A DNA stretch of 64,000 nt from JBBQNJ01 sp038329845 (GCA_038329845.1 JBBQNJ010000006.1:1-64000), one strand, 5' to 3'; numbered from the stretch's first letter, positions 53,984 to 63,163 are shown. Notes: generated by a model not told the origin, from the letters alone. Numbers and translations: made by a program.

Positions 53984-54809
53984 GCAAGCATCTCCTTTCG
54001 CCTGGAAAGCGTCTTGATAATTCGATTTTCACTCGTCGAGCCGACCCGCCGGCCGTCGCCGGACCTCAGGATACGGACCCACCGTCCACCGCGGCCAACG
54101 CCGCCGATGCACGTCTTGGCCTACACAAAGCCGATGCCGCAAGACGACAATTCCAAGCCGGCCCTATCTTAGCTTCTTAACTGGATTTATATCCCACCAT
54201 TTTCGACAGGTGTTTCTCGTCGCCTGCCACGCTGGCAGGTGGCTTGGCGATCGCCTGTCGAACGGTTGCCAATGTGGCAGAAGCAGCCGGAAGAGAAAAA
54301 GTCGGAAAAATCGGCGACCCAGTTGGGTTTATAACGTCTGGGACGATTATTCGGCGAGGCCCCCGCCCGCCCCGCCGCCCGCGCACCCCCCGCGCCCTAC
54401 GCCAGCGCCGGCGGCCGACGTCGCCGCGCATAGTGTCTCACAGCCAAAACCACGATCAAATATGGAGCAAAAACCGCAAATCCATGGACCCCGGCAAAGT
54501 ACGTCAGAAGTAGGAACCGCAGGGATCGCATCCCCTGATCATACCCGATTTCTATCCACAATTGAGTCTTCGTTTTAGCGCCAGGCGCTTTTTCATGGCC
54601 ATGATTCACAGGCTGCACGGGATGCGCGGGATGCACAGGATAATACTTGCATTCCTGGCCATGCGGCGCCGATGTCAATCCTGTTGATCCTCGTCCGATT
54701 ATGGGGCGCAAGCCGCCATCGGCCGTGCAACAAGCCTTCGTCCCGTCTGCACGACTGGAGATGGCTTTGACACCGGATTCGGGTCGGCTGTGGTCATGGG
54801 ACAACTTGT
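53984..54809. other. 826-base region without convincing genes apart from one possible tiny ORF
   Basis: This is the upstream region of groEL2 and the end of the next gene. The frames in it give Pro/Arg-rich or low-complexity translations with no family marks. No CIRCE element, tRNA or clear promoter pair was seen. A Pro-coding run near 54360-54400 and short GGGATGC / GGATGC repeats near 54610-54640 are the only structures. Confidence 0.6.
54397..54531 (-). CDS. Possible 44-residue membrane peptide
   Basis: From an ATG at 54531 with AGGGG immediately upstream, the frame gives MRSLRFLLLTYFAGVHGFAV, FAPYLIVVLAVRHYARRRR and a short end. It has one or two hydrophobic spans and an Arg-rich cytoplasmic tail. 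No family was recognised. The small size and absence of neighbours in operon make it uncertain. Confidence 0.3.
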   Translation of the reverse strand: MRSLRFLLLTYFAGVHGFAVFAPYLIVVLAVRHYARRRRPPALA

Positions 54810-55979
54810 TCACGGCGACAGCGACTCGGCCTCCTGGCGGACGGCCAGTTCGCGCAGTTTGGGCAGAAGCTCTTCAAGGGTCTCGGCCTGTTTGGACAGG
54901 GGGAAGCGTTCCATCAGGTCTTCGCCCAATTCGATCGCCTCGGAGAATCGCTTGCCGCGGATCAGCTCCTGGATGCGGCTCTCGACCTCGAGGCGCTCTT
55001 CGATCTCGGCGTTTTCCTGGATCAGCGCCAGTTGGCCGCGAATCTTGGCGGTTTTGGCATGATCGGGAAACTTCTCGATCAGCCTGCTGGCGCCGGCCAA
55101 TGCACGCCGCCAGTTGCGCCGTTCGAGATCGTGTTTAACCTCGTCGTAGGTGCGCTGGACGGCCGAATCGCGGAACAGGTCGCGCTCGCGGATGACGCGA
55201 TCGGTCAGGGCGCGGGCCTCGGCGTGATCGGGATAATTTTCGGCGAACTCCGAAGCGATCTCGGCGGCGGCATCGAAGTTCGATGTGGCCATCAGATCCT
55301 CGACCCGCTGTTTCAACTCACGAAACCCCTGCTGATCCTGGTGACGCCGCCCCTTCTCGATCGACTGGCGAGCGGCCAAGACCTCGGGGTTAGCGTTAAA
55401 TGGGGCGTCGATCGTATCGAGCCACTGCTCGGCCTTGCCCCACTGGCCATCGGCGATGAACGCGGCGGCATTGGCCACGGCCTCGGCCTTTCGCTCTTCG
55501 AGTTGGCGGGTCAGCCGCTCGGCCCGCTGGTCGTCGGTCAGCAGCGCCAGTTGCTTGACCTCTTCGATGGCGGTGAGGATCCCGCTGATGGCCGACTCGT
55601 CGATCGCCGGCGGGGGAGCGGGCGCTGGCGGCGCGGGGGACGGCGGCGCCTGGGCCAGTCGTTCGTTCAACTGCTCAACCCGGCGCTGCAGCTCACGTAC
55701 GGCTTCGCCCAGGGATCCCAGGGCGTCGTACAACTGTTCCGGTAGTTCGGCTTTACGCCCGAGAAGGCTCGCCAAACCAATCAGGCCACCGGCAAGTCCC
55801 GCGCCGATCAACAAGGACACCAGCGCCGAGGCGACGTAGGTCAGGATCGGCTCACCGGCGCTCGCCGCGGCTCGACCGCCAATCAGGTAGAGCGCGCAAA
55901 TCCCGACGGCCAGCGCCCCCACGACGCCAGCGGCGATCTGCAATCCGCGAATCATCGGTCGATTATCCATCGTTCTCAT
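54810..55979 (-). CDS. Membrane-anchored coiled-coil/TPR-like protein of unknown function
   Basis: The 389-residue protein has two N-terminal membrane helices (about 12-35 and 50-75), a short heptad segment ('LYDALGSLGEAVRELQRRVE'), a Pro-rich hinge (PPSPAPPAPAPPPA) and a long helical region with TPR-like steps ('FIADGQWGKAEQWLDTIDAP', 'FDAAAEIASEFAENYPDHAE', 'NWRRALAGASRLIEKFPDHA', 'KRFSEAIELGEDLMERFPLS'). It may scaffold an envelope complex. Starts at 55970 and 56003 are also possible. No function is assigned. Confidence 0.75.
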   Translation of the reverse strand: MRTMDNRPMIRGLQIAAGVVGALAVGICALYLIGGRAAASAGEPILTYVASALVSLLIGAGLAGGLIGLASLLGRKAELPEQLYDALGSLGEAVRELQRRVEQLNERLAQAPPSPAPPAPAPPPAIDESAISGILTAIEEVKQLALLTDDQRAERLTRQLEERKAEAVANAAAFIADGQWGKAEQWLDTIDAPFNANPEVLAARQSIEKGRRHQDQQGFRELKQRVEDLMATSNFDAAAEIASEFAENYPDHAEARALTDRVIRERDLFRDSAVQRTYDEVKHDLERRNWRRALAGASRLIEKFPDHAKTAKIRGQLALIQENAEIEERLEVESRIQELIRGKRFSEAIELGEDLMERFPLSKQAETLEELLPKLRELAVRQEAESLSP

Positions 55980-56054
55980 TCGCCGGCCGGACCTCAGCCC
56001 CACGCGGCGATGATAAACGATTCGCTCGGATGCGCCCAGTCATCGACGCCGACA

Positions 56055-56150
56055 CCGCCGCGCGGTCACGCGATGGCGCAACAATATCGAGTTCCGGCCT
56101 CGGCATTGGAGCCCACCGGACGCCGCCGCGCGGTCGCACGATGGCGCAAC
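56055..56150. repeat. 28-bp direct repeat upstream of the TPR-like gene
   Basis: CCGCCGCGCGGTC followed by CGATGGCGCAAC-type sequence occurs at 56055-56082 and 56123-56150 with two differences, 68 bases apart. It lies in the 214-base gap between the YecH-like gene end and the TPR-like gene start. No other feature was seen there. Confidence 0.75.
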
Positions 56151-56193
56151 TCCTGCGTTCGATTCGTGCGGCCTCGACGAGCCCAATGACGGA

Positions 56194-56466
56194 TCAGTGT
56201 TCGTGGTTGCACAACTGGGATTGGTCCATGGCCACACGCCCCTCGGGATCGACCACCAGCTTCCCGCGCTGGGCGAGAAACAGCAGCAATTGATCGAGCG
56301 TCATTCCCTGGTCCGAACAGGTGTGAAACCGAGCCTGTGGGCCAAAGCGACGATGCACCTCGTCGGCCAAAGCCGGCAGCGTCATGGGAGGGTCGGCGGC
56401 AAGGATAATCTCGATCACTTCGTGACCATGAATCGACTCAGCGGCGGGAGCTTGGGTTTGCGACAT
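56194..56466 (-). CDS. YecH-like metal-binding protein
   Basis: The 90-residue protein matches the YecH family: 'ESIHGHEVIEIILAADPPMT', RRFGPQARFHTCSDQGMTLD, 'QLLLFLAQRGKLVV', and a C-terminal CNHEH. The His and Cys positions (SIHGHE, FHTCS, CNHEH) would form a metal site, probably zinc. The family function is unknown. The start at 56466 (MSQTQAPAAESIHG) agrees with the usual short N-terminus; a 29-residue upstream extension would run into the inverted-repeat element. Confidence 0.85.
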   Translation of the reverse strand: MSQTQAPAAESIHGHEVIEIILAADPPMTLPALADEVHRRFGPQARFHTCSDQGMTLDQLLLFLAQRGKLVVDPEGRVAMDQSQLCNHEH

Positions 56467-56543
56467 CGTGCCGAACAATAGCCTCTGTCCAGGCGGTAGG
56501 ACAAGCTCATCCGGAAACGCTCGAAAATTCTTGCCTGAATAAT

Positions 56544-56686
56544 TCTCTCGCAACGACGCAACGACGCAACGACAGAAAAGAAGTGCTGAACTAAAAAAGA
56601 GGGCACTGAATCAAGGAAAACGCGCGGCCCGGGGGGCCCTCTTTCTGGCTTCGTTGCGGCGTGCGTCGTTGCGGCGTTGCGAGAGA
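56544..56686. mobile_element. 143-bp MITE-like element with 25-bp terminal inverted repeats
   Basis: The ends 56544-56568 and 56662-56686 are inverted copies that match at 24 of 25 positions (TCTCTCGCAACGACGCAACG and its complement). Inside, AGAGGGC and GCCCTCT form another stem that would act as a terminator for the fucosidase transcript. There is no gene. The left arm consists of three GCAACGAC units. It resembles a small non-autonomous element. Confidence 0.65.
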
Positions 56687-56728
56687 CTAATTTGCCGGTC
56701 TATTTTCCGGCGAAATTACCGGCTGAAG

Positions 56729-58117
56729 TTAAGGAATCACCGACTCGTCCAGGTGCAGCCCGATCGCTTGCACGCAGGGGGTGGCCAGGGCACGGTTGAT
56801 CTTCAGGCGCACCTTGCTCACGGTGGTCGGCCAGAGACGATCGAGCTTTTGATGCCCGATGGTCGTGCCGCTGGAAAGCAGCCGCCACATCGCCCCGTCG
56901 AACCCCTCGACGTGATAGGCCGCGATTCGTTGGCCCAGGTGGATCGCCTCTTCGAGGCGGATAACGTTGATCCGGGCCGGTGCGCCCAGGTCAATTTCGA
57001 CAGAGCCGCGGGCGGCGCCATCGGCGGGTGCCCAGAAGGTGTCGTTTCGGCCATCGACGCAGGCACTCGGGGGGTGTTGCTCGTGGCTGCTGGAGGCCGT
57101 GGATGGTCGAGCGGCGGCGAAATCGGTGGTGAAGATCGACTCGAGTCGCGCGTTCAGCTCCGCCAGTCTCGACACATCGGTCGGGTGAAACAATCCCTCG
57201 GGCGTGGGCGGGACGTTCAGTAGCAGCAGACTGTTGCGTCCGACTGAATGAAAATACAGATCGACGAGATTTTCGAGCGATCGCACCTTGGCATCCTCGC
57301 CCGCGTGGTAAAACCATCCGGGGCGGATCGACACGTCGGTTTCCCCCGGTCGCCAGGCTTCGCCGCCTTCATCGCCGTGCTGGAGCGCTCGCCGCGGCTC
57401 ACGAGCGCCGTCGGCGGCCTTGCCCGGCTCGACCCACGTTCGCGGATCGACGGTGGACCAGTTCGGATCGCCGGCAAACCCCTGCTCGTTGCCGATCCAG
57501 CGCACGTCAGGGCCGGCATCCGAAAACATCACCGCCTCGGGAGACAGTCGCCGCACGATCTCGAAATAGGATTCGAAGTCGTACACCTGGCGCTTGCCGT
57601 TGGGGCCTTCTCCGCATGCTCCGTCGAACCACATTTCGTGGATCGGCCCGTAATCGCTCAGCAATTCGGTCAACTGGGCGCGATAAAACTCGTTATAGCG
57701 CGGTGAATCCCCATAGACGGCGGCATTCTGATCCCATGGGGAAAGATATAGCCCAGGCTTGAGTCCCTCGGCACGGCAGGCGTCGACAAACTCACGAACC
57801 ACATCTCCCCGGCCGCGGCGCCAAGGCGAGGATTTCACCGAATGCCCGGTCGTTCGCGTGGGCCACAGACAAAACCCATCGTGATGCTTGGCCGTGAGGA
57901 TGACGATCTCGAAGCCGCCGTGTTTGGCGGCGATTGCCCATTGGCGGCAATCCAGCTTTGCGGGATTGAAGATCGCCGGCGACTCCTTGCCGTCGCCCCA
58001 CTCGCGGCCGCTGAAGGTGTTAGGCCCGAAGTGAACGAACAGGTTCTTACCCAGCCGCTGCCATTGAAGCTTACGGGGGCTGGGGACCGCGCCATGAGGG
58101 AGGATCGGCTCGGACAT
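56729..58117 (-). CDS. GH29 alpha-L-fucosidase with C-terminal F5/8-type (CBM32-like) domain
   Basis: The 462-residue protein has a GH29 barrel ('KNLFVHFGPNTFSGREWGDG', 'VILTAKHHDGFCLWPTRTTG', 'LKPGLYLSPWDQN') with the nucleophile Asp in 'IHEMWFDGACGEGPNGKRQV'. It ends with a beta-sandwich like F5/8 type C / CBM32 ('ARGSVEIDLGAPARINVIRL', 'YHVEGFDGAMWRLLSSGTTI'). No signal peptide is seen, so the enzyme would be cytoplasmic. AAGGAG precedes the ATG. It follows xylA by 24 bases, so the two are one operon. Confidence 0.92.
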   Translation of the reverse strand: MSEPILPHGAVPSPRKLQWQRLGKNLFVHFGPNTFSGREWGDGKESPAIFNPAKLDCRQWAIAAKHGGFEIVILTAKHHDGFCLWPTRTTGHSVKSSPWRRGRGDVVREFVDACRAEGLKPGLYLSPWDQNAAVYGDSPRYNEFYRAQLTELLSDYGPIHEMWFDGACGEGPNGKRQVYDFESYFEIVRRLSPEAVMFSDAGPDVRWIGNEQGFAGDPNWSTVDPRTWVEPGKAADGAREPRRALQHGDEGGEAWRPGETDVSIRPGWFYHAGEDAKVRSLENLVDLYFHSVGRNSLLLLNVPPTPEGLFHPTDVSRLAELNARLESIFTTDFAAARPSTASSSHEQHPPSACVDGRNDTFWAPADGAARGSVEIDLGAPARINVIRLEEAIHLGQRIAAYHVEGFDGAMWRLLSSGTTIGHQKLDRLWPTTVSKVRLKINRALATPCVQAIGLHLDESVIP

Positions 58118-58141
58118 CGCACGCTCCTTGCTTGGAACCGC

Positions 58142-59308
58142 TTAGCGAACGCCCATCAGCAGCTCCATCGTCAACTGATCCAGCTTCTCGTAGGGCAGCG
58201 GGCTTTTGGCCAGCTCGATGCGATCCAAAGGCGCTTCGAGGAGCTTCTTGGCGTTGCCGGTGCTGAAGCGCTTGGTGAGCTTTTCCAGCAGCGGGTCGGC
58301 GAGGTTGATCTGCTTGAGAAGCCCATGGATTTCCTTGTCGGCGTTCCAGCGCTCGGCCTTCTCCTTAAGGATCATGTAAGTCCGCATGCATCCCTTGGCG
58401 AACTCCTTGACGTCCTCATAGTTGCTTTGGCGATAGGCGTGGGCGTCGAAGTGGCGCGGGCCGTTGTAGCCACAATCCTCGAGCAACTTCACGAGGAAAA
58501 ATGCGTGTTTCAGGTTCACCGAACCAAAGCGGAAGTCCTGGTCGTATCGTCCGAACTCCTGATCGTTCAGGTCGATGTGGAACAGCTTTTTCTGCTCGAG
58601 GGCGGCGGCGACCTGGTGGACGAAGTTCAGCCCGGCCATGTGTTCATGTGCCACTTCCGGATTCACCCCGCACATCTCAGGATGGGCCAGCGTGGGGATC
58701 AGCGCCAGATACGAGCCGGTGACGGCGAAATAGATGTGCCCGCGTGGCTCGTTGGGTTTGGCCTCGAACGCGAACTTATAGCCGTATTTCTGGCTGATCG
58801 AGTATTCGCACAAAAAGTCGATGGCCTCGCGGAATCGCTTGATGGCATCGACGGGGTTCTTGGTCGCGTCGGATTCCACGCCTTCGCGCCCGCCCAAGAA
58901 GACGTAGATTTTCGCCCCGCATTCAGCGCCCAGGTCCATGGCCCGCATCGTCTTCTGGATCGCATAGGCGCGAATCTTGGCGTGATTGCTGGTGAAGGCA
59001 CCGTCCTTGAACACCGGATCGCCGAACAGGTTGGTCGTGGCCATGGGGCAGGCCAGGCCATTGTCCTTCAGGGCTTTCTTAAACCCCTTGACGATCGTGT
59101 CGCGCTGAGTTTCGGTCGCGTCGATCGGGACCAGATCGTTATCATGGAAATTGACCCCGAAAGCGCCGATTTCACCCAGAAGGTTGCAAATCTGCACGGG
59201 ATCGATGGGGGTTCGAGTCGGCTCCCCAAAGGGGTCGCGGCCAATATTTCCAACGGTCCACAGGCCAAACGTGAACTTCATCTTCGGGTCGGGGGCGTAA
59301 TTGGACAT
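58142..59308 (-). CDS. xylA: Xylose isomerase (short, class I type)
   Basis: The 388-residue enzyme converts xylose to xylulose (and glucose or other aldoses). It has the short, actinobacterial-type length. Active-site parts are visible: FGVNFHDNDLVPID (His, Asp), 'KFAFEAKPNEPRGHIYFAVT' (Glu, Lys, Glu), 'LFHIDLNDQEFGRYDQDFRF' and 'CGYNGPRHFDAHAYRQ', giving both metal sites. The ATG at 59308 follows AGGA; the 83 residues upstream in frame are not coding. Paired with a GH29 gene downstream, it may act in fucose/xylose sugar use. Confidence 0.94.
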   Translation of the reverse strand: MSNYAPDPKMKFTFGLWTVGNIGRDPFGEPTRTPIDPVQICNLLGEIGAFGVNFHDNDLVPIDATETQRDTIVKGFKKALKDNGLACPMATTNLFGDPVFKDGAFTSNHAKIRAYAIQKTMRAMDLGAECGAKIYVFLGGREGVESDATKNPVDAIKRFREAIDFLCEYSISQKYGYKFAFEAKPNEPRGHIYFAVTGSYLALIPTLAHPEMCGVNPEVAHEHMAGLNFVHQVAAALEQKKLFHIDLNDQEFGRYDQDFRFGSVNLKHAFFLVKLLEDCGYNGPRHFDAHAYRQSNYEDVKEFAKGCMRTYMILKEKAERWNADKEIHGLLKQINLADPLLEKLTKRFSTGNAKKLLEAPLDRIELAKSPLPYEKLDQLTMELLMGVR

Positions 59309-59540
59309 GTTGTCAGAATCCTCGGTTCGATCGGAAAAAACCGTTCCCGCAGCGGGACCGGGACGTAAAGTGTCGGCGAAAAGCCCGGAGGAATCAAGAT
59401 TTGGCGATTCCCCGCATGGCGCAGGTGCGATTGTCCATGGCGGTGCCCTCGGTTCAGGTCCGCTTGGCGTGGATCCGGGGGGGCCTTGCAGAGCCTCGTC
59501 ATAGGACTTGATGATATACAACGCGCATAGACCACACTCA

Positions 59541-59570
59541 TTGACACTGGGATACACGATTGCATATTAT
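59541..59570 (+). promoter_or_regulatory. Strong sigma-70-type promoter of the HigBA-like pair
   Basis: TTGACA (59541-59546), an 18-base spacer and TATTAT (59565-59570) precede the toxin gene by about 40 bases. The sequence TATACAACG occurs at 59515-59523 and 59568-59576, possible repressor half-sites for the antitoxin. The rest of the 301-base gap up to xylA has no gene. Confidence 0.7.
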
Positions 59571-59609
59571 ACAACGAGCGGTCGCAAGTGGACTCCGCCG
59601 GGAAAGAGC

Positions 59610-60047
59610 ATGAGGAAGGATCTGAAGATCGGCGTGAACCGAGGCGATGGCAAGCCGCCATCCCGATGGAATGTGCTGGTCCTGGACTTGGAATTTGAAG
59701 ACGCAATGAGGTTTCTCGACGAAACCCAGTACCAGCATATTGCCATGCAGGTGCGCGAGCTGGCCAGAGAAGTCGATCCCACGCACCCGGCGACACAGAA
59801 TGTATCGGCTGTCGAAGATTTGTTCGAGTTGCGGGACAAGGGCGGCCCGCTGGGAAGGATCAACGTCCGCGTGTTCTTCGTCCTCGACAAGCAGGCGGCG
59901 GCGATTGTGGTTCTCGGTGCCATTTTCAAGCAAAATGAAGGAAAAACGCCGTTCGGCGACAAAAAAAAGATGCAGCGGCGCAGAAGGCAGTATTTCGCCG
60001 GTGCCTACGAAGACCCTCGGCGAGCCGACAGACACACCCGCGGCTGA
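59610..60047 (+). CDS. HigB/RelE-like toxin (Gp49-type)
   Basis: The 145-residue protein resembles the HigB / phage-derived Gp49 toxin group: 'AVEDLFELRDKGGPLGRINV', RVFFVLDKQAAAIVVLGAIF and 'KQNEGKTPFGDKKKMQRRRR'. It would cut mRNA on ribosomes. The N-terminus is longer than usual. The ATG at 59610 has GGGAAAG upstream. The HTH antitoxin gene follows after 45 bases, the toxin-first order typical of HigBA. Confidence 0.8.
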   Translation: MRKDLKIGVNRGDGKPPSRWNVLVLDLEFEDAMRFLDETQYQHIAMQVRELAREVDPTHPATQNVSAVEDLFELRDKGGPLGRINVRVFFVLDKQAAAIVVLGAIFKQNEGKTPFGDKKKMQRRRRQYFAGAYEDPRRADRHTRG

Positions 60048-60092
60048 ACCGAGCTGCGCAGTGAATGACGGGTTGGCTCATCCGGAGCGATT

Positions 60093-60581
60093 ATGGACGC
60101 CAATTACCTTGCGAATTCTCGAAAAGAGCTGGACGAATCCATCAGTAAAGCGGCATTGACGATGGCGATCGGAATCGTCGTTGAGCGTGTTAGTCGCTTG
60201 TCTTCCGATGATCGGCGGGATCTCCACGATCTTGTGAAAGGTTTGTCCGAAGCCGACCAACCGGATGAGGTGGAAGCAATTCGCGTCGCCATGCGGGAGA
60301 TTCTGGAGCAGGCTCCCAGCGGCGTACACGGGATGAAGCGCGAGGACCCCGGAGCATTGCCGGAAAAGCTGCAACGGTGGATGGACCATGCCGCGCAGCG
60401 CGTGCGGAAAGCGAGGAAGGCCGCGGACCTAACCCAAGTGCAACTGGCGAAGAAGAGCGGTCTTCCCCAGAGTCACATCAGCCGCATCGAATCGGGCAAA
60501 CTGAGCCCGTCGCGTGCCACGCTGGACAAGATCGCCAAGGCCCTGGCCAAACCCCTCCGCGACTTTGACCCCACTGCCTGA
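60093..60581 (+). CDS. HigA-like XRE-family antitoxin
   Basis: The 162-residue protein ends in an XRE helix-turn-helix (RKARKAADLTQVQLAKKSGL, then PQSHISRIESGKLSPSRATL) with a long N-terminal helical part of about 95 residues that would bind the toxin. It likely represses the promoter at 59541-59570. No overlap with the toxin. The frame is intact. The extended N-terminus is a feature of some HigA-like proteins that pair with Gp49 toxins. Confidence 0.85.
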   Translation: MDANYLANSRKELDESISKAALTMAIGIVVERVSRLSSDDRRDLHDLVKGLSEADQPDEVEAIRVAMREILEQAPSGVHGMKREDPGALPEKLQRWMDHAAQRVRKARKAADLTQVQLAKKSGLPQSHISRIESGKLSPSRATLDKIAKALAKPLRDFDPTA

Positions 60582-60645
60582 ACGCGCGCCCGCCATCGCG
60601 CTGGCGAGCGGTAGTGGAAGCTGCGCCGCAGCGCCCGGCGGCGCG

Positions 60646-61914
60646 CTATGCCGCCTCGGCGTCGGGACGGGCTTCCACGAGGCGCAGAAGCGGCGTTGAT
60701 TCTGCGTTTGGAGACGGCGGGGAATACTCCGGAACGATTTCTCGCAGCGCCTCGATCACCGCCGATCGCTCACCGCGGGCGCAGGCCTGGTCCAATATTT
60801 CCAGCATGTTCGACGCCTCGCGCGGCCGAACCCGGGGCAGGCGCCAGACTCGGATCTGCCGATGTCCGGTGGCGCTGGTGCGCTCATTGTCGCAGGCCAG
60901 TTCCTCGTAGAGCTTTTCTCCCTCGCGCATCCCGGTCACGCGAATCTCGATATCGCGCCCGGGTCGCAGCCCGCTGCGCCGGACCATCGCTTCGGCCAGG
61001 TCGGCGATGCGAACCGGTGAGCCCATGTCCAGCACGAACACCTCGCCGCCGTGGCCGATCGCCCCGGCCTGCATGACCAGCCCCGCCGCCTCGCGGATCG
61101 TCATGAAATAACGGCGCATCTCCCGATGCGTAACCGTCACCGGACCGCCGGCGGCGATCTGCTTGCGCCAGATGGGCACGACGCTGCCGCTGGAACTCAG
61201 CACGTTGCCGAACCGCACCGCCACGAATCGCGTGGCCGCGGGAGGCTCGGCATGGTCATCCCGGACGCTCAGTCCCAAGTCGGCGCCCGCCGACGAAGAC
61301 GGGGAGTTCATCGACTGAACGTACAACTCGGCGCAGCGCTTGGTCGCGCCCATGACGCTGGTGGGATTGACGGCCTTGTCGGTGCTGACCATCACGAACG
61401 CCTGCGCCCCGCAGGCACGGGTAGCATCGGCGACGTTGCGGGTTCCGAAAACATTGTTCCGCACCGCCTCGGGAGCGTTGCGCTCCATCATCGGAACATG
61501 CTTGTGGGCGGCGCAATGAAACACCACCTGCGGGCGATGCACCGCGAATTCCTTGTCAATGCGGCGGCGGTCGGTCATATCGGCCAGCAGCGCGACCAGA
61601 TCGGCCCCGACCCAGCGCTCGCGCAGCTCGCGCTCGATCTCGAACAGTCCATTTTCACTTCGCTCGAGCAGGACCACCTGGCGCGGACAAAATCGCATGA
61701 CCTGCCGGGCGATCTCCGAGCCGATGCTTCCGCCGGCGCCGGTGATCAGAACGCGCTTGCCCGCGATAAACCGCTGCAATTGCGGCGTGTCGAGGTTGAC
61801 CGGCTCACGACCCAGCAGCCGGGCCATTTCCGCATCATCGGGGATCGACCTGGCGCGGCGGAACCCGATACGGTCCAGCAGCGTCCGCGCGCGCAGGCTG
61901 AGAGCGTGCTTCAT
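60646..61914 (-). CDS. CapD/FlaA1-like UDP-sugar epimerase/dehydratase (soluble)
   Basis: The 422-residue enzyme belongs to the polysaccharide biosynthesis protein 2 family: NAD motif VLITGAGGSIGSEIARQ, 'VFHCAAHKHVPMMERNAPEA', SxK-type 'STDKAVNPTSVMGATKRCAE', and 'RFGNVLSSSGSVVPIWRKQI'. It should form a keto-deoxy or epimerised UDP-HexNAc for surface glycans. It lacks the N-terminal membrane helices of WbpM-type proteins. A TTG six bases before the ATG at 61914 is possible. It lies 57 bases after an SDR gene on the same strand, so co-transcription is likely. Confidence 0.9.
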   Translation of the reverse strand: MKHALSLRARTLLDRIGFRRARSIPDDAEMARLLGREPVNLDTPQLQRFIAGKRVLITGAGGSIGSEIARQVMRFCPRQVVLLERSENGLFEIERELRERWVGADLVALLADMTDRRRIDKEFAVHRPQVVFHCAAHKHVPMMERNAPEAVRNNVFGTRNVADATRACGAQAFVMVSTDKAVNPTSVMGATKRCAELYVQSMNSPSSSAGADLGLSVRDDHAEPPAATRFVAVRFGNVLSSSGSVVPIWRKQIAAGGPVTVTHREMRRYFMTIREAAGLVMQAGAIGHGGEVFVLDMGSPVRIADLAEAMVRRSGLRPGRDIEIRVTGMREGEKLYEELACDNERTSATGHRQIRVWRLPRVRPREASNMLEILDQACARGERSAVIEALREIVPEYSPPSPNAESTPLLRLVEARPDAEAA

Positions 61915-61971
61915 ACTCAAGGGTTATCGGTCCATCAAGTTGCTGAAGTTCAGCGGCGGCGGTTGGCGGGC

Positions 61972-62898
61972 TTACAATGCGCTGGCATAGTCGCTCAGCG
62001 ACTCGGCGAATCCGCGCGGAATCCACCCGAAATCGGCCCCGAACGCGGTTGGATCGCCGATGTTGTCCTCCTGGCTCATCAAGACCTGGTCGCGATTGAA
62101 CGGAAGTAGCGACCCTGGGACGATCCGCGTGAGGAGCTTGGCCCACCACGCCGGAATCGGCGCTGCCCAACGCCGTTTCCCGACGATCGCCTGGCTGGCG
62201 AGATGATGCATTTGCGGCCAAGTGACTTGCTGGGCGCCGACCAGATCGTAGGTGTTGGCGACGGTGGCGGGCTTCTCAAGGGAATCGACAAACGCGCGAG
62301 CGACATCGCGCCCATGGACGGGCTGAAGTTTTCCCGCCCCGCCAGCACCGAACAACCCCGCGCCGAAATAGGGCATGAACAGGAACGGCGCGGCCGTTTT
62401 GCGGGCCCAGCGGGCCTCGGTCCGCATGAAATCCCCACGCGGTCCGTGGATCAACGAAGGCCGGAAAATCGTCCAGTCCAGCCCGCTATCACGAACGATG
62501 TCCTCGGCCTGGCTTTTGGTCCGATGATACCGGCTGGGCGCGCCGTCCCGCGCGCCCAAGGCGGACATCTGCACATAACGGCGGATCTGCGCCTGGCGCG
62601 TGGCCGTAACCATGGCGCGGGTTCCCTCGACGTGGATTCGCTCGAAGGTCATGCCTTTACCTGGTTTTTCGGCGATGATCCCCACGAGATGGATCACGGC
62701 GTCGCAGCCTTTGATTGCGGCCGAGACCGCCTGGGCGTCGAACAGACCCCCGGGGATGCTGGCGACTTTTCCGCCGCGCTCGGGCAGCGGACGCTCGTGA
62801 ACGAGCGCGCGGACCTGCCAATGGCGAACCACCAATTCATCAATGACCGCCGATCCGACGAATCCGCTTCCACCCGTGACAAATACGCACTTGGCCAT
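61972..62898 (-). CDS. NDUFA9-like NAD(P)-dependent SDR (complex I-associated type)
   Basis: The 308-residue protein is an atypical short-chain dehydrogenase: 'KCVFVTGGSGFVGSAVIDEL' (GxxGxxG), 'CDAVIHLVGIIAEKPGKGMT', and active-site 'YHRTKSQAEDIVRDSGLDWT' (Y-x-x-x-K). It resembles the NDUFA9 / YbjT-like group that binds NADPH; bacterial members may modify quinone or sugar compounds. The start at the ATG 62898 (MAKCVFVTGG) is standard; the long upstream frame is not coding. It comes before the CapD-like gene. Confidence 0.88.
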   Translation of the reverse strand: MAKCVFVTGGSGFVGSAVIDELVVRHWQVRALVHERPLPERGGKVASIPGGLFDAQAVSAAIKGCDAVIHLVGIIAEKPGKGMTFERIHVEGTRAMVTATRQAQIRRYVQMSALGARDGAPSRYHRTKSQAEDIVRDSGLDWTIFRPSLIHGPRGDFMRTEARWARKTAAPFLFMPYFGAGLFGAGGAGKLQPVHGRDVARAFVDSLEKPATVANTYDLVGAQQVTWPQMHHLASQAIVGKRRWAAPIPAWWAKLLTRIVPGSLLPFNRDQVLMSQEDNIGDPTAFGADFGWIPRGFAESLSDYASAL

Positions 62899-63163
62899 AA
62901 GAACCGCTCCATCCGATTGCCGACACGCCAAGAAGGATAGGCTCCCCACGAACGACGAAGATGTCGATGGCGGACGACTGGGCATCCAGCGGGGCGAGGG
63001 TGAGCAGAATGACGGGGACAATCCGGAATATTCCCCTCGAACCCCACTCCCCGGCGCGCGGACCGCCATTTTTGCGTGGTCAACCCCCGTCAGCCGGGCC
63101 GTCGGGATATTCTGGATGTCCCCTTGCGGCTGCGGAAATTTACGAGCGCCTCGCCTTGCGGGT

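Noticed and set aside
52775..54172. A 465-codon plus-strand frame opposite groEL2
   Set aside because: Antisense shadow of a conserved chaperonin gene; no motifs and no ribosome site.
54210..54578. A 122-codon plus-strand frame in the gap before the TPR-like gene
   Set aside because: Pro/Arg-rich with no start context and no recognisable fold.
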